A stretch of 24,304 bases of DNA, from positions 1 to 24,304 of the forward strand of contig CAYYDH010000005.1 in NCBI GenBank assembly GCA_964470615.1, written 5' to 3'. The notes beneath the pieces were generated by a model. The model searched no databases. It was not told the DNA's origin and worked only from the letters and a program-made list of their open reading frames with translations. Source of the stretch: CAYYDH01 sp964470615. GTDB taxonomy: Bacteria; Patescibacteriota; Minisyncoccia; Minisyncoccales; GWA2-38-27. Each line of letters opens with the position of its first letter. Within the stretch, counting starts at the first letter, position 1. Shown here piece after piece: positions 15,095 through 22,477 of the stretch. The position numbers were made by a program, and so were the translations under genes.

Positions 15095-15820
15095 ATGTCT
15101 GGACACAGCCATTGGCATTCAATCAAAGGCCAAAAAGCAATTGCTGACGCAAAAAAGGGCAAAATCTTCTCAAAAGTTGCCCGCTTGATTTCAATTGCTG
15201 TAAAAGACGCGGGGCCAGATCCGGCTATTAACGCCAAGCTCCGCATGGCTATGGAGAAAGCCAAAGAAATGAATATGCCCAAAGACAATGTTGACCGGGC
15301 AATAAAAAAAGGCTCTGGCGAAGGCGAAGAAGGGAAATTAGAAGAGGTTTCTTTTGAGGCGTTCGGCCCGGGCGGCACAGCTTTGATTATCGAAGGAATA
15401 ACAGATAACAAAAATCGAGCCTTAGGCGAGGTAAAACAGATATTGAATAAAAATAACGGCAAGCTTGTCAACGAAGGCGCAGTTAGGTGGATGTTTGATA
15501 AAAAAGGCATAATATCTTTGGAAAAAGAGCAGGAGGCAATGACAAAAGAGGATTTAGAGCTAGCCGCAATTGAAGCTGGAGCAGATGATATTCTCTGGCG
15601 CGAAAGCGGTTTGGATGTTTACGCCCGTCCTGAAAACACAGAAAACGTCAAAAAAAACCTTGAATCAAAGGGAATCAAAATTTCTTCTGCTATTCTAGGA
15701 GTGGTGGCAAAAGAAGAAATAGCTGTCTCTGAAAAGGAAAAAGAATCCTGCGAGAAGCTCTTTGAGGCCTTAGACGAAAGCGACGAGGTACAAGAGATAT
15801 ACTCAAACGTTAAGGACTAA
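15095..15820 (+). CDS. yebC: YebC/PmpR-family protein (TACO1 type)
   Basis: A protein of 241 residues, full length. The N-terminus MSGHSHWHSIKGQKAIADAK and GKIFSKVARLI are the family signature, followed by NMPKDNVDRAIKKGSGE and FEAFGPGGTALIIEGITDN. Family members have been described as transcription regulators and, more recently, as ribosome-associated factors that ease translation of proline-rich or stalling stretches; which applies here cannot be told from sequence. It is followed 7 bp later by ruvC, a common pairing in bacteria, and is divergent from nusA. The ATG at 15095 is chosen because the conserved N-terminus begins there. Confidence 0.95.
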   Translation: MSGHSHWHSIKGQKAIADAKKGKIFSKVARLISIAVKDAGPDPAINAKLRMAMEKAKEMNMPKDNVDRAIKKGSGEGEEGKLEEVSFEAFGPGGTALIIEGITDNKNRALGEVKQILNKNNGKLVNEGAVRWMFDKKGIISLEKEQEAMTKEDLELAAIEAGADDILWRESGLDVYARPENTENVKKNLESKGIKISSAILGVVAKEEIAVSEKEKESCEKLFEALDESDEVQEIYSNVKD

Positions 15821-15827
15821 ACAATTT

Positions 15828-16319
15828 ATGATTATCCTTGGAATTGATCCGGGCACTGCGACCACTGGTTTTGGGGTCATAAAAAGATCTGGCGATGAAA
15901 AGATAACAGCCGTTGATTACGGATGCATAAAAACCAAGCCTGGTACAGCAGCTGGCGAAAGGCTTAAGATATTAAACCGCGAACTGGGAAAACTGATTAA
16001 GAAATACCAACCAGATGTCCTCGCCGTAGAAAGGCTTTTTTTCTTTAAAAACCTTAAAACCGCAATGCCAGTAAGCGAAGCTAAGGGAGTTATTTTATTC
16101 ACGGCAGCAAAAAACAAAATACCTACTTACGAGTTCACTCCTTCGCAGGTCAAAATGACAGTAGCTGGCTATGGCAAAGCAGAAAAAAAACAGGTCCAGA
16201 AAATGGTTAAGAACCTGTTGAATTTAGAAGAAATACCTAAAACCGATGATGCAGCTGACGCTTTAGGAATAGCGCTTTGCTACCTTTTCCAGGCAAGAAG
16301 CAAAATAAAGACTATTTAA
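15828..16319 (+). CDS. ruvC: Crossover junction endodeoxyribonuclease RuvC
   Basis: A protein of 163 residues. The RNase H-like fold shows all four acidic catalytic residues: D7 (ILGIDPGTATTGFG), E68 (VLAVERLFFFKN), D141 and D144 (KTDDAADALGIAL). The loop TPSQVKMTVAGYGKAEKKQV is typical of RuvC. It cuts Holliday junctions as a dimer at the end of recombination. ruvA and ruvB are not in the window. It is 7 bp after yebC. Its last 8 bp overlap the convergent 3' end of tyrS, with no terminator between them. Confidence 0.96.
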   Translation: MIILGIDPGTATTGFGVIKRSGDEKITAVDYGCIKTKPGTAAGERLKILNRELGKLIKKYQPDVLAVERLFFFKNLKTAMPVSEAKGVILFTAAKNKIPTYEFTPSQVKMTVAGYGKAEKKQVQKMVKNLLNLEEIPKTDDAADALGIALCYLFQARSKIKTI

Positions 16320-17496
16320 TCCTTGCGAACTTTCTTTTCCCCGCCCTGACAACCATGCCTTTTTTTATTTCCACGACTTTCTGCCAATCGTTCTGAACCT
16401 CCCCGTTAATCTTCACCCCTCCTTGCAAAATAAGCCGCTTTGCTTCAGATTTTGAAAAAGTAGCTCCAGACAAAACAAGCAGATCAAGAATAGGAAGGCT
16501 TTTCTCTTTTATCTCCACTTCCGGGATATCGGTAGGCAAGCCCTTTTCTGAAAAAACTTTATTGAATTCGTTTTCCGCCCCTTGAGCCAATTCCTCGCCA
16601 TGATAAATCTTAACAATCATTTTAGCTAATCTTGCTTTAATATCTCGCGGATTAGCTTGGGATTTCTTGACAGATTCTAGCTCTTCAAAAGAAATATCAG
16701 TACAAAGCTCAAAGTATTCAGGAATCGATTCGTCCTTCATTGACATCACTTTCCCGTACATATCGTTCGGCTCGTCAATAATAGAAATGATATTACCCCA
16801 GCTGGTAGACATCTTCCGACCATCTAAGCCATTCAGCATTTTCAATGTCATCACGTCTTGGGATGGTTGGCCAAACATCGGCTGGATATCGCGACCAGTT
16901 AGCATATTGAAAACCTGGTCAGTGCCGCCGACTTCTACATCAGCTTTAATTGCCATTGAATCGTAGCCCTGGAATAAAGGATAATCAAGCTCATGAAGAC
17001 CTATGGGCCGACCGGCATCCCATCTTTCCTTAAAGTTTCTTCTTTGAATCAACTGCTGAGCTGTAAACTGCATGGAAATAGCTAACAGGTCTTTGGCAGT
17101 CATCTTCTTCAGCCATTCACTGTTATGGCGCAATTCAACCTTTCTCATATTTAATATCTTCCCAATTTGATGCTCGTAATCTTTCATGTTTTCCTTTATT
17201 TCCTTTTCTGAAAGAGACCTTCTCATCGCATCCTTGTCGGAAGCATCTCCGATTTGAGCGGTAAAATCGCCGATAATCAAAACGACCTGGTGGCCCAGTT
17301 CCTGGAAAACGCGCAGTTTTCTAAACTGAATCGCCCGACCCAGATGGATTCTTGGACCAGTAGGGTCAATCCCGTGCTTTATCCTTAATTTTCTTCCGGA
17401 TTTCAGCTTCTTTAACAGGCTCTCTTTTTCAATCACTTCTTCCACGCCCCGACCGATCAAACCCGTAATTTTGTTATCATCAGTGGTTATCTTCAT
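16312..17496 (-). CDS. tyrS: Tyrosyl-tRNA synthetase
   Basis: A protein of 394 residues starting at the ATG at 17496. The frame extends to a TTG at 17535, but that TTG is part of the -35 box, so the shorter start is right. Class I motifs: HLGR (51-54, the HIGH box) in DPTGPRIHLGRAIQFRKL and KMSTS (228-232, the KMSKS box). VEVGGTDQVFNMLTGRD is the tyrosine/ATP pocket region, and a C-terminal S4 RNA-binding domain is seen (GATFSKSEAKRLILQGGVKING). It charges tRNA-Tyr. It is transcribed away from the adjacent PBP gene from overlapping promoters, with a leader of about 4 bases. Confidence 0.95.
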   Translation of the reverse strand: MKITTDDNKITGLIGRGVEEVIEKESLLKKLKSGRKLRIKHGIDPTGPRIHLGRAIQFRKLRVFQELGHQVVLIIGDFTAQIGDASDKDAMRRSLSEKEIKENMKDYEHQIGKILNMRKVELRHNSEWLKKMTAKDLLAISMQFTAQQLIQRRNFKERWDAGRPIGLHELDYPLFQGYDSMAIKADVEVGGTDQVFNMLTGRDIQPMFGQPSQDVMTLKMLNGLDGRKMSTSWGNIISIIDEPNDMYGKVMSMKDESIPEYFELCTDISFEELESVKKSQANPRDIKARLAKMIVKIYHGEELAQGAENEFNKVFSEKGLPTDIPEVEIKEKSLPILDLLVLSGATFSKSEAKRLILQGGVKINGEVQNDWQKVVEIKKGMVVRAGKRKFARIK

Positions 17497-17506
17497 ATTT
17501 TGTTTA

Positions 17507-17535
17507 ATAATACCAAACCATTTTCTATTTGCCAA
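17507..17535 (-). promoter_or_regulatory. tyrS promoter
   Basis: Minus strand TTGGCA (17535-17530), 17 bp spacer, TATTAT (17512-17507). The expected start is at about 17500, 4 bases before the tyrS ATG. The -35 overlaps that of the opposite PBP promoter by 5 bp. Confidence 0.65.
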
Positions 17536-17557
17536 ATTGCTTTAAATTTATTACATT
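17529..17557 (+). promoter_or_regulatory. PBP promoter, leaderless
   Basis: TTGCCA (17529-17534), 17 bp spacer, TACATT (17552-17557). The start site expected 7 bp later falls on the PBP ATG at 17564. Confidence 0.6.
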
Positions 17558-17563
17558 GAATAA

Positions 17564-19546
17564 ATGGTCAAAAGGATTTTCCAAAGAAGGGTTTACCAAA
17601 AAAGAACGCTCCGTCCGATTTTAAAGATAACGGGGCTCGTTTTTTTATTCCTCTTCTTGTTCGGAATAATCATTTCTCTGGCGGCATTTATTTATTTTGC
17701 CAAAGACCTGCCTCGACCGGAAAAGTTTACCGAGCACACTTTTTCTCAATCAACCAAAATATATGACCGGGCAGGCGAAACCTTACTTTATGAATTATAC
17801 GGAGAAGAAAAAAGGGAAATTATTCCCTTCAGTTCAATGCCAGCAAACCTCAGAAACGCAGTTGTCGTAACCGAAGATGCTGAATTTTATTCCCATCACG
17901 GCATAGACTTAAAGGGCATTATTCGATCGGTTATAAAAGATATTAAAACCAGGACACTTGCTTACGGCGGCTCCACAATCACTCAACAACTCATCCGATC
18001 TACTTTTTTAACAAGTGAAAAAACCGTTGGGAGAAAGGTTAGGGAAATAATCTTGGCCTTAGAAATAGAAAGGCGCTACCAAAAAGACCAAATCCTGGAA
18101 TGGTATTTAAACCAAATCTCTTTGGGCCCGAACATCTATGGGGTGGAATCTGCCTCAAGAATATATTTTTCTAAGCCAACGAAAGATCTTTCCTTAAATG
18201 AAGCAACAACCTTGGCCGCTTTAATCCGCGCCCCTAGTTATTTATCTCCTTACGGCAATCACAAAAGCGAATTAATCGAGAGAAAAAACTATATCTTGGA
18301 CCGAATGGTAGAAAAAGGATACATATCTCTAGATGAAGCAGAAACAGCCAAAAAGGAAGAGGTGATTTTTGCTGAAATTTCTCAATCCATAAAAGCTCCT
18401 CATTTTGTGTTTTTTATCCAGGATTATCTTTTTGAAAAATACGGCAAAGACTTTTTAGAAAACAATGGCCTGAAAATATACACTACTTTAGATTGGGACC
18501 TTCAGCAGCTGGCTGAAAAAAACGTTGCTATCGGCGCTGAAAGGAATAAAAAATACTATAGCTACAATACAGCTCTGGTCGCCATAGACCCAAAAACCGG
18601 AGAAATTTTGTCTATGATCGGTTCAGCCGACTGGTTCGGCGAATCATACCCCAAGGGTTGCAAGCCCGGCATTGACTGCTTATTTGACCCTAAAGTCAAC
18701 GTCGCCACTTATCAAAGCGGAAGACAGCCAGGATCATCCTTCAAACCGTTTGTCTATGCTACGGCTTTTGAAAAAGGCTATGACGACAACTATATTGTTG
18801 TCGATGAAGAAACTAATTTCGGCATTTGGGGCGGAAAACCATATATCCCCAAGAACTACGATGGTAAGTTCCGAGGACTGGTTACCCTGCGAAGTGCCCT
18901 AGCTAATTCGTTGAATATCCCGGCAGTAAAAGTCCTAGCCTATTTAGCCGGTCAGCATGATAGTTTGGCAACAGCAAAAAAAATGGGCATTACCACTTTG
19001 AATGAACCTGATTCCTATTACGGCCTAGCCATTGTCTTAGGAGGAGGAGAAGTAAGGCTTTTGGATATGACTTCAGGCTACGGTGTTTTTGCTAATGACG
19101 GGGTCAGAGTACCAGCTACCGGAATCTTAAAAATTGAAGACTCTCAAGGAAACGTTATAGAAGAGAATAAAAAAAACGAGAAGAGGGTTATCAGCTCTGA
19201 AACCGCCAGACTAATCAGTGATATTCTTTCTGACAACGAAGCCAGAACGCCAATCTTTGGCCCCAACTCCCCGATGTATTTTGAAGAATATCAAGTAGCG
19301 GCTAAGACTGGAACGACTACCGATTACCGCGACGGCTGGATTATCGGCTACACCCCTTCAATCGTAGTGGGGGTTTGGGCAGGAAACAGCAATAATGCGC
19401 CGATGAGAAGGGAGCCTGGCATTGTTATGGCTGGCTTAACCTGGCGAGATTTTATGAGCCAAGTCCTGCCGCTTTTCCCAAAAGAAGATTTTATCAAGCC
19501 GCAAAGTAATCCCACTCCTACGCCACAAGCCTCTCCTGCTCCTTAG
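17564..19546 (+). CDS. Class A penicillin-binding protein (glycosyltransferase-transpeptidase)
   Basis: A protein of 660 residues. A basic cytoplasmic N-terminus and one membrane helix (about 23-45) anchor it. The GT51 glycosyltransferase domain (about 65-240) has the catalytic glutamate E104 in VVTEDAEFYSHHGID and GGSTITQQLIR (135-145). The transpeptidase domain (about 330-615) has SxxK at S391-K394 (QPGSSFKPF), SxN at S449-N451 (ANSLNIP) and KTG at 581-583 (AAKTGTTTDYRDGW). A short insert with C366 and C372 precedes SxxK. The end is a Pro/Thr/Ser tail (TPTPQASPAP). It polymerises and cross-links peptidoglycan outside the membrane, so this organism builds a real cell wall. PBP1a-like; an exact orthologue name is not safe. 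Confidence 0.95.
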   Translation: MVKRIFQRRVYQKRTLRPILKITGLVFLFLFLFGIIISLAAFIYFAKDLPRPEKFTEHTFSQSTKIYDRAGETLLYELYGEEKREIIPFSSMPANLRNAVVVTEDAEFYSHHGIDLKGIIRSVIKDIKTRTLAYGGSTITQQLIRSTFLTSEKTVGRKVREIILALEIERRYQKDQILEWYLNQISLGPNIYGVESASRIYFSKPTKDLSLNEATTLAALIRAPSYLSPYGNHKSELIERKNYILDRMVEKGYISLDEAETAKKEEVIFAEISQSIKAPHFVFFIQDYLFEKYGKDFLENNGLKIYTTLDWDLQQLAEKNVAIGAERNKKYYSYNTALVAIDPKTGEILSMIGSADWFGESYPKGCKPGIDCLFDPKVNVATYQSGRQPGSSFKPFVYATAFEKGYDDNYIVVDEETNFGIWGGKPYIPKNYDGKFRGLVTLRSALANSLNIPAVKVLAYLAGQHDSLATAKKMGITTLNEPDSYYGLAIVLGGGEVRLLDMTSGYGVFANDGVRVPATGILKIEDSQGNVIEENKKNEKRVISSETARLISDILSDNEARTPIFGPNSPMYFEEYQVAAKTGTTTDYRDGWIIGYTPSIVVGVWAGNSNNAPMRREPGIVMAGLTWRDFMSQVLPLFPKEDFIKPQSNPTPTPQASPAP

Positions 19547-19549
19547 GCC

Positions 19550-19583
19550 CAACAAAAAAGCGGCTTCAGCCGCTCTTTTGTTG
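19550..19583. terminator. Bidirectional terminator between PBP gene and hisG
   Basis: A 34 bp near-perfect inverted repeat: AGCGGCT/AGCCGCT core with a 2-base centre, extended by CAACAAAA/TTTTGTTG with one mismatch. It lies 3 bp after each of the two convergent stop codons and serves both strands. Confidence 0.88.
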
Positions 19584-19586
19584 ATA

Positions 19587-20465
19587 TTATAGCACTGCTT
19601 TATTCAAAGGAAACTCAACTATTCCTTCACAACCCATCTTTTTCAATCTCGGCATTAGATCCCTTACTTCCTCCTTAGGAGCAGCGGCAAAAACGTCGTA
19701 CCAATCAGTTGCTGGCATTCTAGTCACGGTCGGCTTCTTCATGGTGGGTAACGCCTTTATAACCTTCTTAAGAATCTGCTGGTGAACGTTCATAAAAAAT
19801 CCAACCATTTCTTCGCCCTCTACTGCTCCGTCTAAGAGCAAACCCAATTCTTCTATTTTTTCTTTTTTCCATCGGTTCTGCATTGCCTTTTTATTGGCAA
19901 TAAAAATTGTTGAACTCTCAAAAACCGTATCTAAAATCTTTAAGTTGTGAACTTTCAAAGAAATTCCTGTTTCGGTCAAATCAATCACAGCGTCAGAAAA
20001 TTTCGGCGGCTTCACTTCGGTAGCACCCCAAGAAAAAACAACCTTTGCCTTTATTTTCTTACTTTTGAGGTAATCCCTGGCTAGATTAACTACTTCAGTA
20101 GAGATTGTTTTTCCGTTTAAGTCTTTTAGGGTTTTTATCTTTGACTTTTGAGAAGCAGCCAAAACCCACCTTATCTTTTTCATCTTCTGCTTAGCATATT
20201 TCAAGTCGGAAACCTCAACTACCTTAGCACGGCTTTCCTGGATCCAATCCTCGCCGCTGATCCCGGCATCCAGCCTTCCTTCTTCTATATATTTTGGTAT
20301 CTCTTGAGGCCGCAGCAAAAAACACTCGATTTCAGAATCATCGATTTTGACTATGTAGCTTCTTTCCGGTATCTCAACGTTAAACCCCGCTCTTTTAAAA
20401 ATCTTTAAAGTAGAATGTTGCAAAGAACCCTTGGGTATTCCTAATTTTATCTTTTTGGCATCCAT
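19587..20465 (-). CDS. hisG: ATP phosphoribosyltransferase, long form (canonical copy)
   Basis: A protein of 292 residues: periplasmic-binding-like catalytic lobes (1-215) plus the C-terminal regulatory ACT-like HisG_C domain (about 220-292, MVGFFMNVHQQILKKVIKAL onward). This is the long, HisZ-independent type. It catalyses the first step of histidine synthesis, ATP + PRPP to phosphoribosyl-ATP. Canonical features kept: PKG near K12, DAGISGED (66-73), E150, and the PRPP loop DAVIDLTETGISL (158-170; usually D-L-x-x-T-G-x-T-L). The ATG overlaps the stop of the preceding HisG paralogue as TAATG, so their translation is coupled. It is the last gene of the operon. Product class is clear; that it is the active partner of the pair is inference from residue conservation. 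Confidence 0.92.
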   Translation of the reverse strand: MDAKKIKLGIPKGSLQHSTLKIFKRAGFNVEIPERSYIVKIDDSEIECFLLRPQEIPKYIEEGRLDAGISGEDWIQESRAKVVEVSDLKYAKQKMKKIRWVLAASQKSKIKTLKDLNGKTISTEVVNLARDYLKSKKIKAKVVFSWGATEVKPPKFSDAVIDLTETGISLKVHNLKILDTVFESSTIFIANKKAMQNRWKKEKIEELGLLLDGAVEGEEMVGFFMNVHQQILKKVIKALPTMKKPTVTRMPATDWYDVFAAAPKEEVRDLMPRLKKMGCEGIVEFPLNKAVL

Positions 20466-21352
20466 TAGACTATAACCTTGCTTAAGTTAAACTCAATGAT
20501 ATCGGTACAGCCAATTTTTCTCAACCGGGGGATAAGCTTTCTCAGTTCTTTCTTGCGGGCAACCGTAAAAACATCAAACCAATTCTCACCCCTAAGATGG
20601 GTGATAGTTGCTTTCTTCATTGCTGGCAGCGCTTTCAAAACCTCTTCCATCATATCGTTTGAAGCGTGAAGCATTAAACCGCTATATTCTTGGGCGATTC
20701 TGGCTCCTTTCAGCAAAATACCTATACCTTCTATTTTCTCTCTTTTCCAGGAATCTTTCAGGGCTTTAGAGCAGGCTATAACAGAAAGAATGTTCGCATC
20801 CTCTAGAAGCACTTCTAGTACCTTCAAGTTATACAACTGAAGCGTATTCCCTGTGCTTGTAAATTCAACGACTGCATCTGCTAAAACCGATGTCTTTGCC
20901 TCGTTGGCGCTATGAGAGACTTCAATCTCAGCAGAGATTTTATTCTTCTTAAGAAAGCTCTTGGTGATCTCCGGGAGTCGAGTAATAATCTTTTTTCCAT
21001 TCAGGTCTTTCAGGGTTTTTATCTTTGATTTCTCTGGGACAGCTAGTACTACTTTTGAGCTCCGCCAGGTTGAACTGGGCGTGCCAATTGTGCAAACTTC
21101 TGCTATTTCTGCTTTTGCTTCAATCAAGGCTGCTTTGCTGGTAATCCCTCCGTCTAAAATCCCAGCGCCTACTAAAAAAGCGATTTCATTGGCTTTGTCA
21201 AAAAAACATTCGATGTCCTGATCGTCAATGCAAACTGAAGAAGATTCACTGTTGACTTTAAACTCGTAACCAGCATCTTCAAAGAGCTTAGCGATTGACC
21301 TTTCAAGATTACCTCCCGGTATACCAAATTTTAATTTGTTTTTTGTGCCCAT
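20465..21352 (-). CDS. HisG paralogue with degraded active-site motifs
   Basis: A protein of 295 residues with the same length and domain order as the adjacent hisG and clear end-to-end similarity (shared SKIKTLKDLNGK, EVLKALPAMKKATIT, RLRKIGCTDIIEF). Several motifs have changed: PKG is PGG (K to G at 13), DAGISGED is DGGITSKA (G to S at 72, D to A at 74), and the PRPP loop is DAVVEFTSTGNTL (usual D is E163). The overall fold and the C-terminal HisG_C domain remain. I infer a non-catalytic or weakly catalytic subunit that pairs with the canonical HisG, analogous in role to HisZ but of different origin. Alternatively it may have a different substrate. It starts 4 bp after hisI and overlaps hisG by 1 bp. 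Confidence 0.85.
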   Translation of the reverse strand: MGTKNKLKFGIPGGNLERSIAKLFEDAGYEFKVNSESSSVCIDDQDIECFFDKANEIAFLVGAGILDGGITSKAALIEAKAEIAEVCTIGTPSSTWRSSKVVLAVPEKSKIKTLKDLNGKKIITRLPEITKSFLKKNKISAEIEVSHSANEAKTSVLADAVVEFTSTGNTLQLYNLKVLEVLLEDANILSVIACSKALKDSWKREKIEGIGILLKGARIAQEYSGLMLHASNDMMEEVLKALPAMKKATITHLRGENWFDVFTVARKKELRKLIPRLRKIGCTDIIEFNLSKVIV

Positions 21353-21356
21353 TTTT

Positions 21357-21692
21357 TTATTCTTTAGTGTTTATCTTTTGGAAGAAACAAGTTTCGTTGC
21401 CAGTGTGACAAACATTTCCTATTTGTTCAACCTTTATTAAAAGACTGTCGTTATCGCAATCAAGATAGATTTCTTTTATAATCTGTGAATTGCCCGATGT
21501 CTCTCCTTTGGTCCAAATCTTATCTCGAGACCTGCTCCAATAAGTAACCTTACCCTCTTTAATCGTCTTTTTCAAGGCGTCCTTGTTCATAAACCCCAAC
21601 ATCAAAACAGCACCGGTCCCATAGTCCTGCGTTACAACAGGTATCAACCCGTTAAGCTTTTTAAAATCAATTTTCTCTATAATTTCATCCAT
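21357..21692 (-). CDS. hisI: Phosphoribosyl-AMP cyclohydrolase
   Basis: A protein of 111 residues, the cyclohydrolase domain alone; the HisE pyrophosphohydrolase domain found in HisIE fusions is absent. Signatures: TYWSRSRDKIWTKGETSGN (50-68), the Mg site D78-D80-D82 (LDCDNDSLL), and the zinc cysteines C79, C95 and C102 with H96 (VCHTGNETCFF). It opens the adenine ring of phosphoribosyl-AMP to give ProFAR. No hisE is in the window, so the step before it must be encoded elsewhere. The start overlaps the hisA 3' end by 16 bp. Confidence 0.95.
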   Translation of the reverse strand: MDEIIEKIDFKKLNGLIPVVTQDYGTGAVLMLGFMNKDALKKTIKEGKVTYWSRSRDKIWTKGETSGNSQIIKEIYLDCDNDSLLIKVEQIGNVCHTGNETCFFQKINTKE

Positions 21693-22399
21693 TGTTTTAT
21701 TAGTTTGTCTAGTTTTATCCTCTTTTCATATATTGCCTTACCTACAATGACTCCGGTTATTCCTGTCTCTGAAAGCTCTTTAATGTCTTTAACGCTTTTT
21801 ATTCCCCCTGAAGCAATCAGCTTTATCTTGGGAAACTTCTTTAAAATCGATTTGTAAAGATTTGTGTTGGGGCCCGACAACTTGCCGTCTCTTTTAATGT
21901 CTGTGCAGATTACTGTTTTTATACCCAAGCAGTCTAGTCTTTCTAAAAACGGGAATAGGCGCTCAGCTGACTTTTCCTGCCATCCTTTGATATAAATTAT
22001 ATCTTCTTTCACGTCAACTGCTGCGATAATCTTATCCTTAAGCTTTTTAGCGATCTTCTTAAATAACTCCGGCTCCTTAAGTATCAGGCTGCCCAATATT
22101 ACCTTATCTACTCCAATCTTCAAAAGTTTTGCTATGTCTTCTTCGCTTCTTATACCTCCGCCAAACTCAATTTTTAGCTTAGTTCCTTCAACAACTTCCT
22201 GAACTGTTTTCCAGTTCTTGACCTTTCCTTCTTTAGCCCCGTCTAAGTCTACCAGATGGATTTTCTCAAACCCGGCGTCCTGAAACCTTTTGGCCTGGCT
22301 AACGGGTGAAATGTTATAAATCTTTTCTCGGTTAAAATCCCCCTCTGTTAGTCTCGCACAGGTGCCTCCAATTATATCAAGGGCTGGAATTATTTCCAT
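21677..22399 (-). CDS. hisA: ProFAR isomerase (HisA)
   Basis: A protein of 240 residues forming a TIM barrel. The two catalytic aspartates are present: D8 (IPALDIIGG) and D167 (CTDIKRDGKLSGPN). Phosphate-binding loops FGGGIRS (79-85) and ASGGIKS (196-202) are in place. It converts ProFAR to PRFAR in histidine synthesis. The barrel resembles HisF, but D8 in PALDI and the TDIKRDG motif fit HisA. It is the first gene of the hisA-hisI-hisG-hisG operon and is divergent from prs. The predicted transcription start falls at or next to the ATG. Confidence 0.94.
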   Translation of the reverse strand: MEIIPALDIIGGTCARLTEGDFNREKIYNISPVSQAKRFQDAGFEKIHLVDLDGAKEGKVKNWKTVQEVVEGTKLKIEFGGGIRSEEDIAKLLKIGVDKVILGSLILKEPELFKKIAKKLKDKIIAAVDVKEDIIYIKGWQEKSAERLFPFLERLDCLGIKTVICTDIKRDGKLSGPNTNLYKSILKKFPKIKLIASGGIKSVKDIKELSETGITGVIVGKAIYEKRIKLDKLIKQWMKL

Positions 22400-22404
22400 A
22401 GTTT

Positions 22405-22432
22405 TAAATATTGATACGCTTGTTTCTGTTAA
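22405..22432 (-). promoter_or_regulatory. Possible his operon promoter
   Basis: Minus strand TTAACA (22432-22427), 16 bp spacer, TATTTA (22410-22405), 5 bp before the hisA ATG. The -10 is a poor match. It overlaps the prs promoter on the other strand. Confidence 0.35.
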
Positions 22433-22448
22433 TTATTTGGTGTAGAAT
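22420..22448 (+). promoter_or_regulatory. prs promoter
   Basis: TTGTTT (22420-22425), 17 bp spacer, TAGAAT (22443-22448) preceded by TG one base upstream. The start at about 22455 gives a 23-base leader that begins with a 5 bp hairpin. Confidence 0.6.
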
Positions 22449-22477
22449 AGGGCTTGCCAAATTTCTGGCACCTATAT

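Noticed and set aside
15055..15510. 151-codon open frame antisense to yebC
   Set aside because: It is opposite a strongly conserved YebC frame, its product is Ser/Pro/Phe-rich as expected of a shadow frame, and it would run through the yebC promoter.
17497..17535. Longer tyrS reading frame starting at TTG 17535
   Set aside because: The extra codons overlay the -35, spacer and -10 of the tyrS promoter, and the ATG at 17496 gives the normal N-terminus.
22454..22477. TTG start at 22454 for prs
   Set aside because: It falls at the predicted transcription start within a small hairpin; the conserved N-terminus begins at the ATG at 22478.
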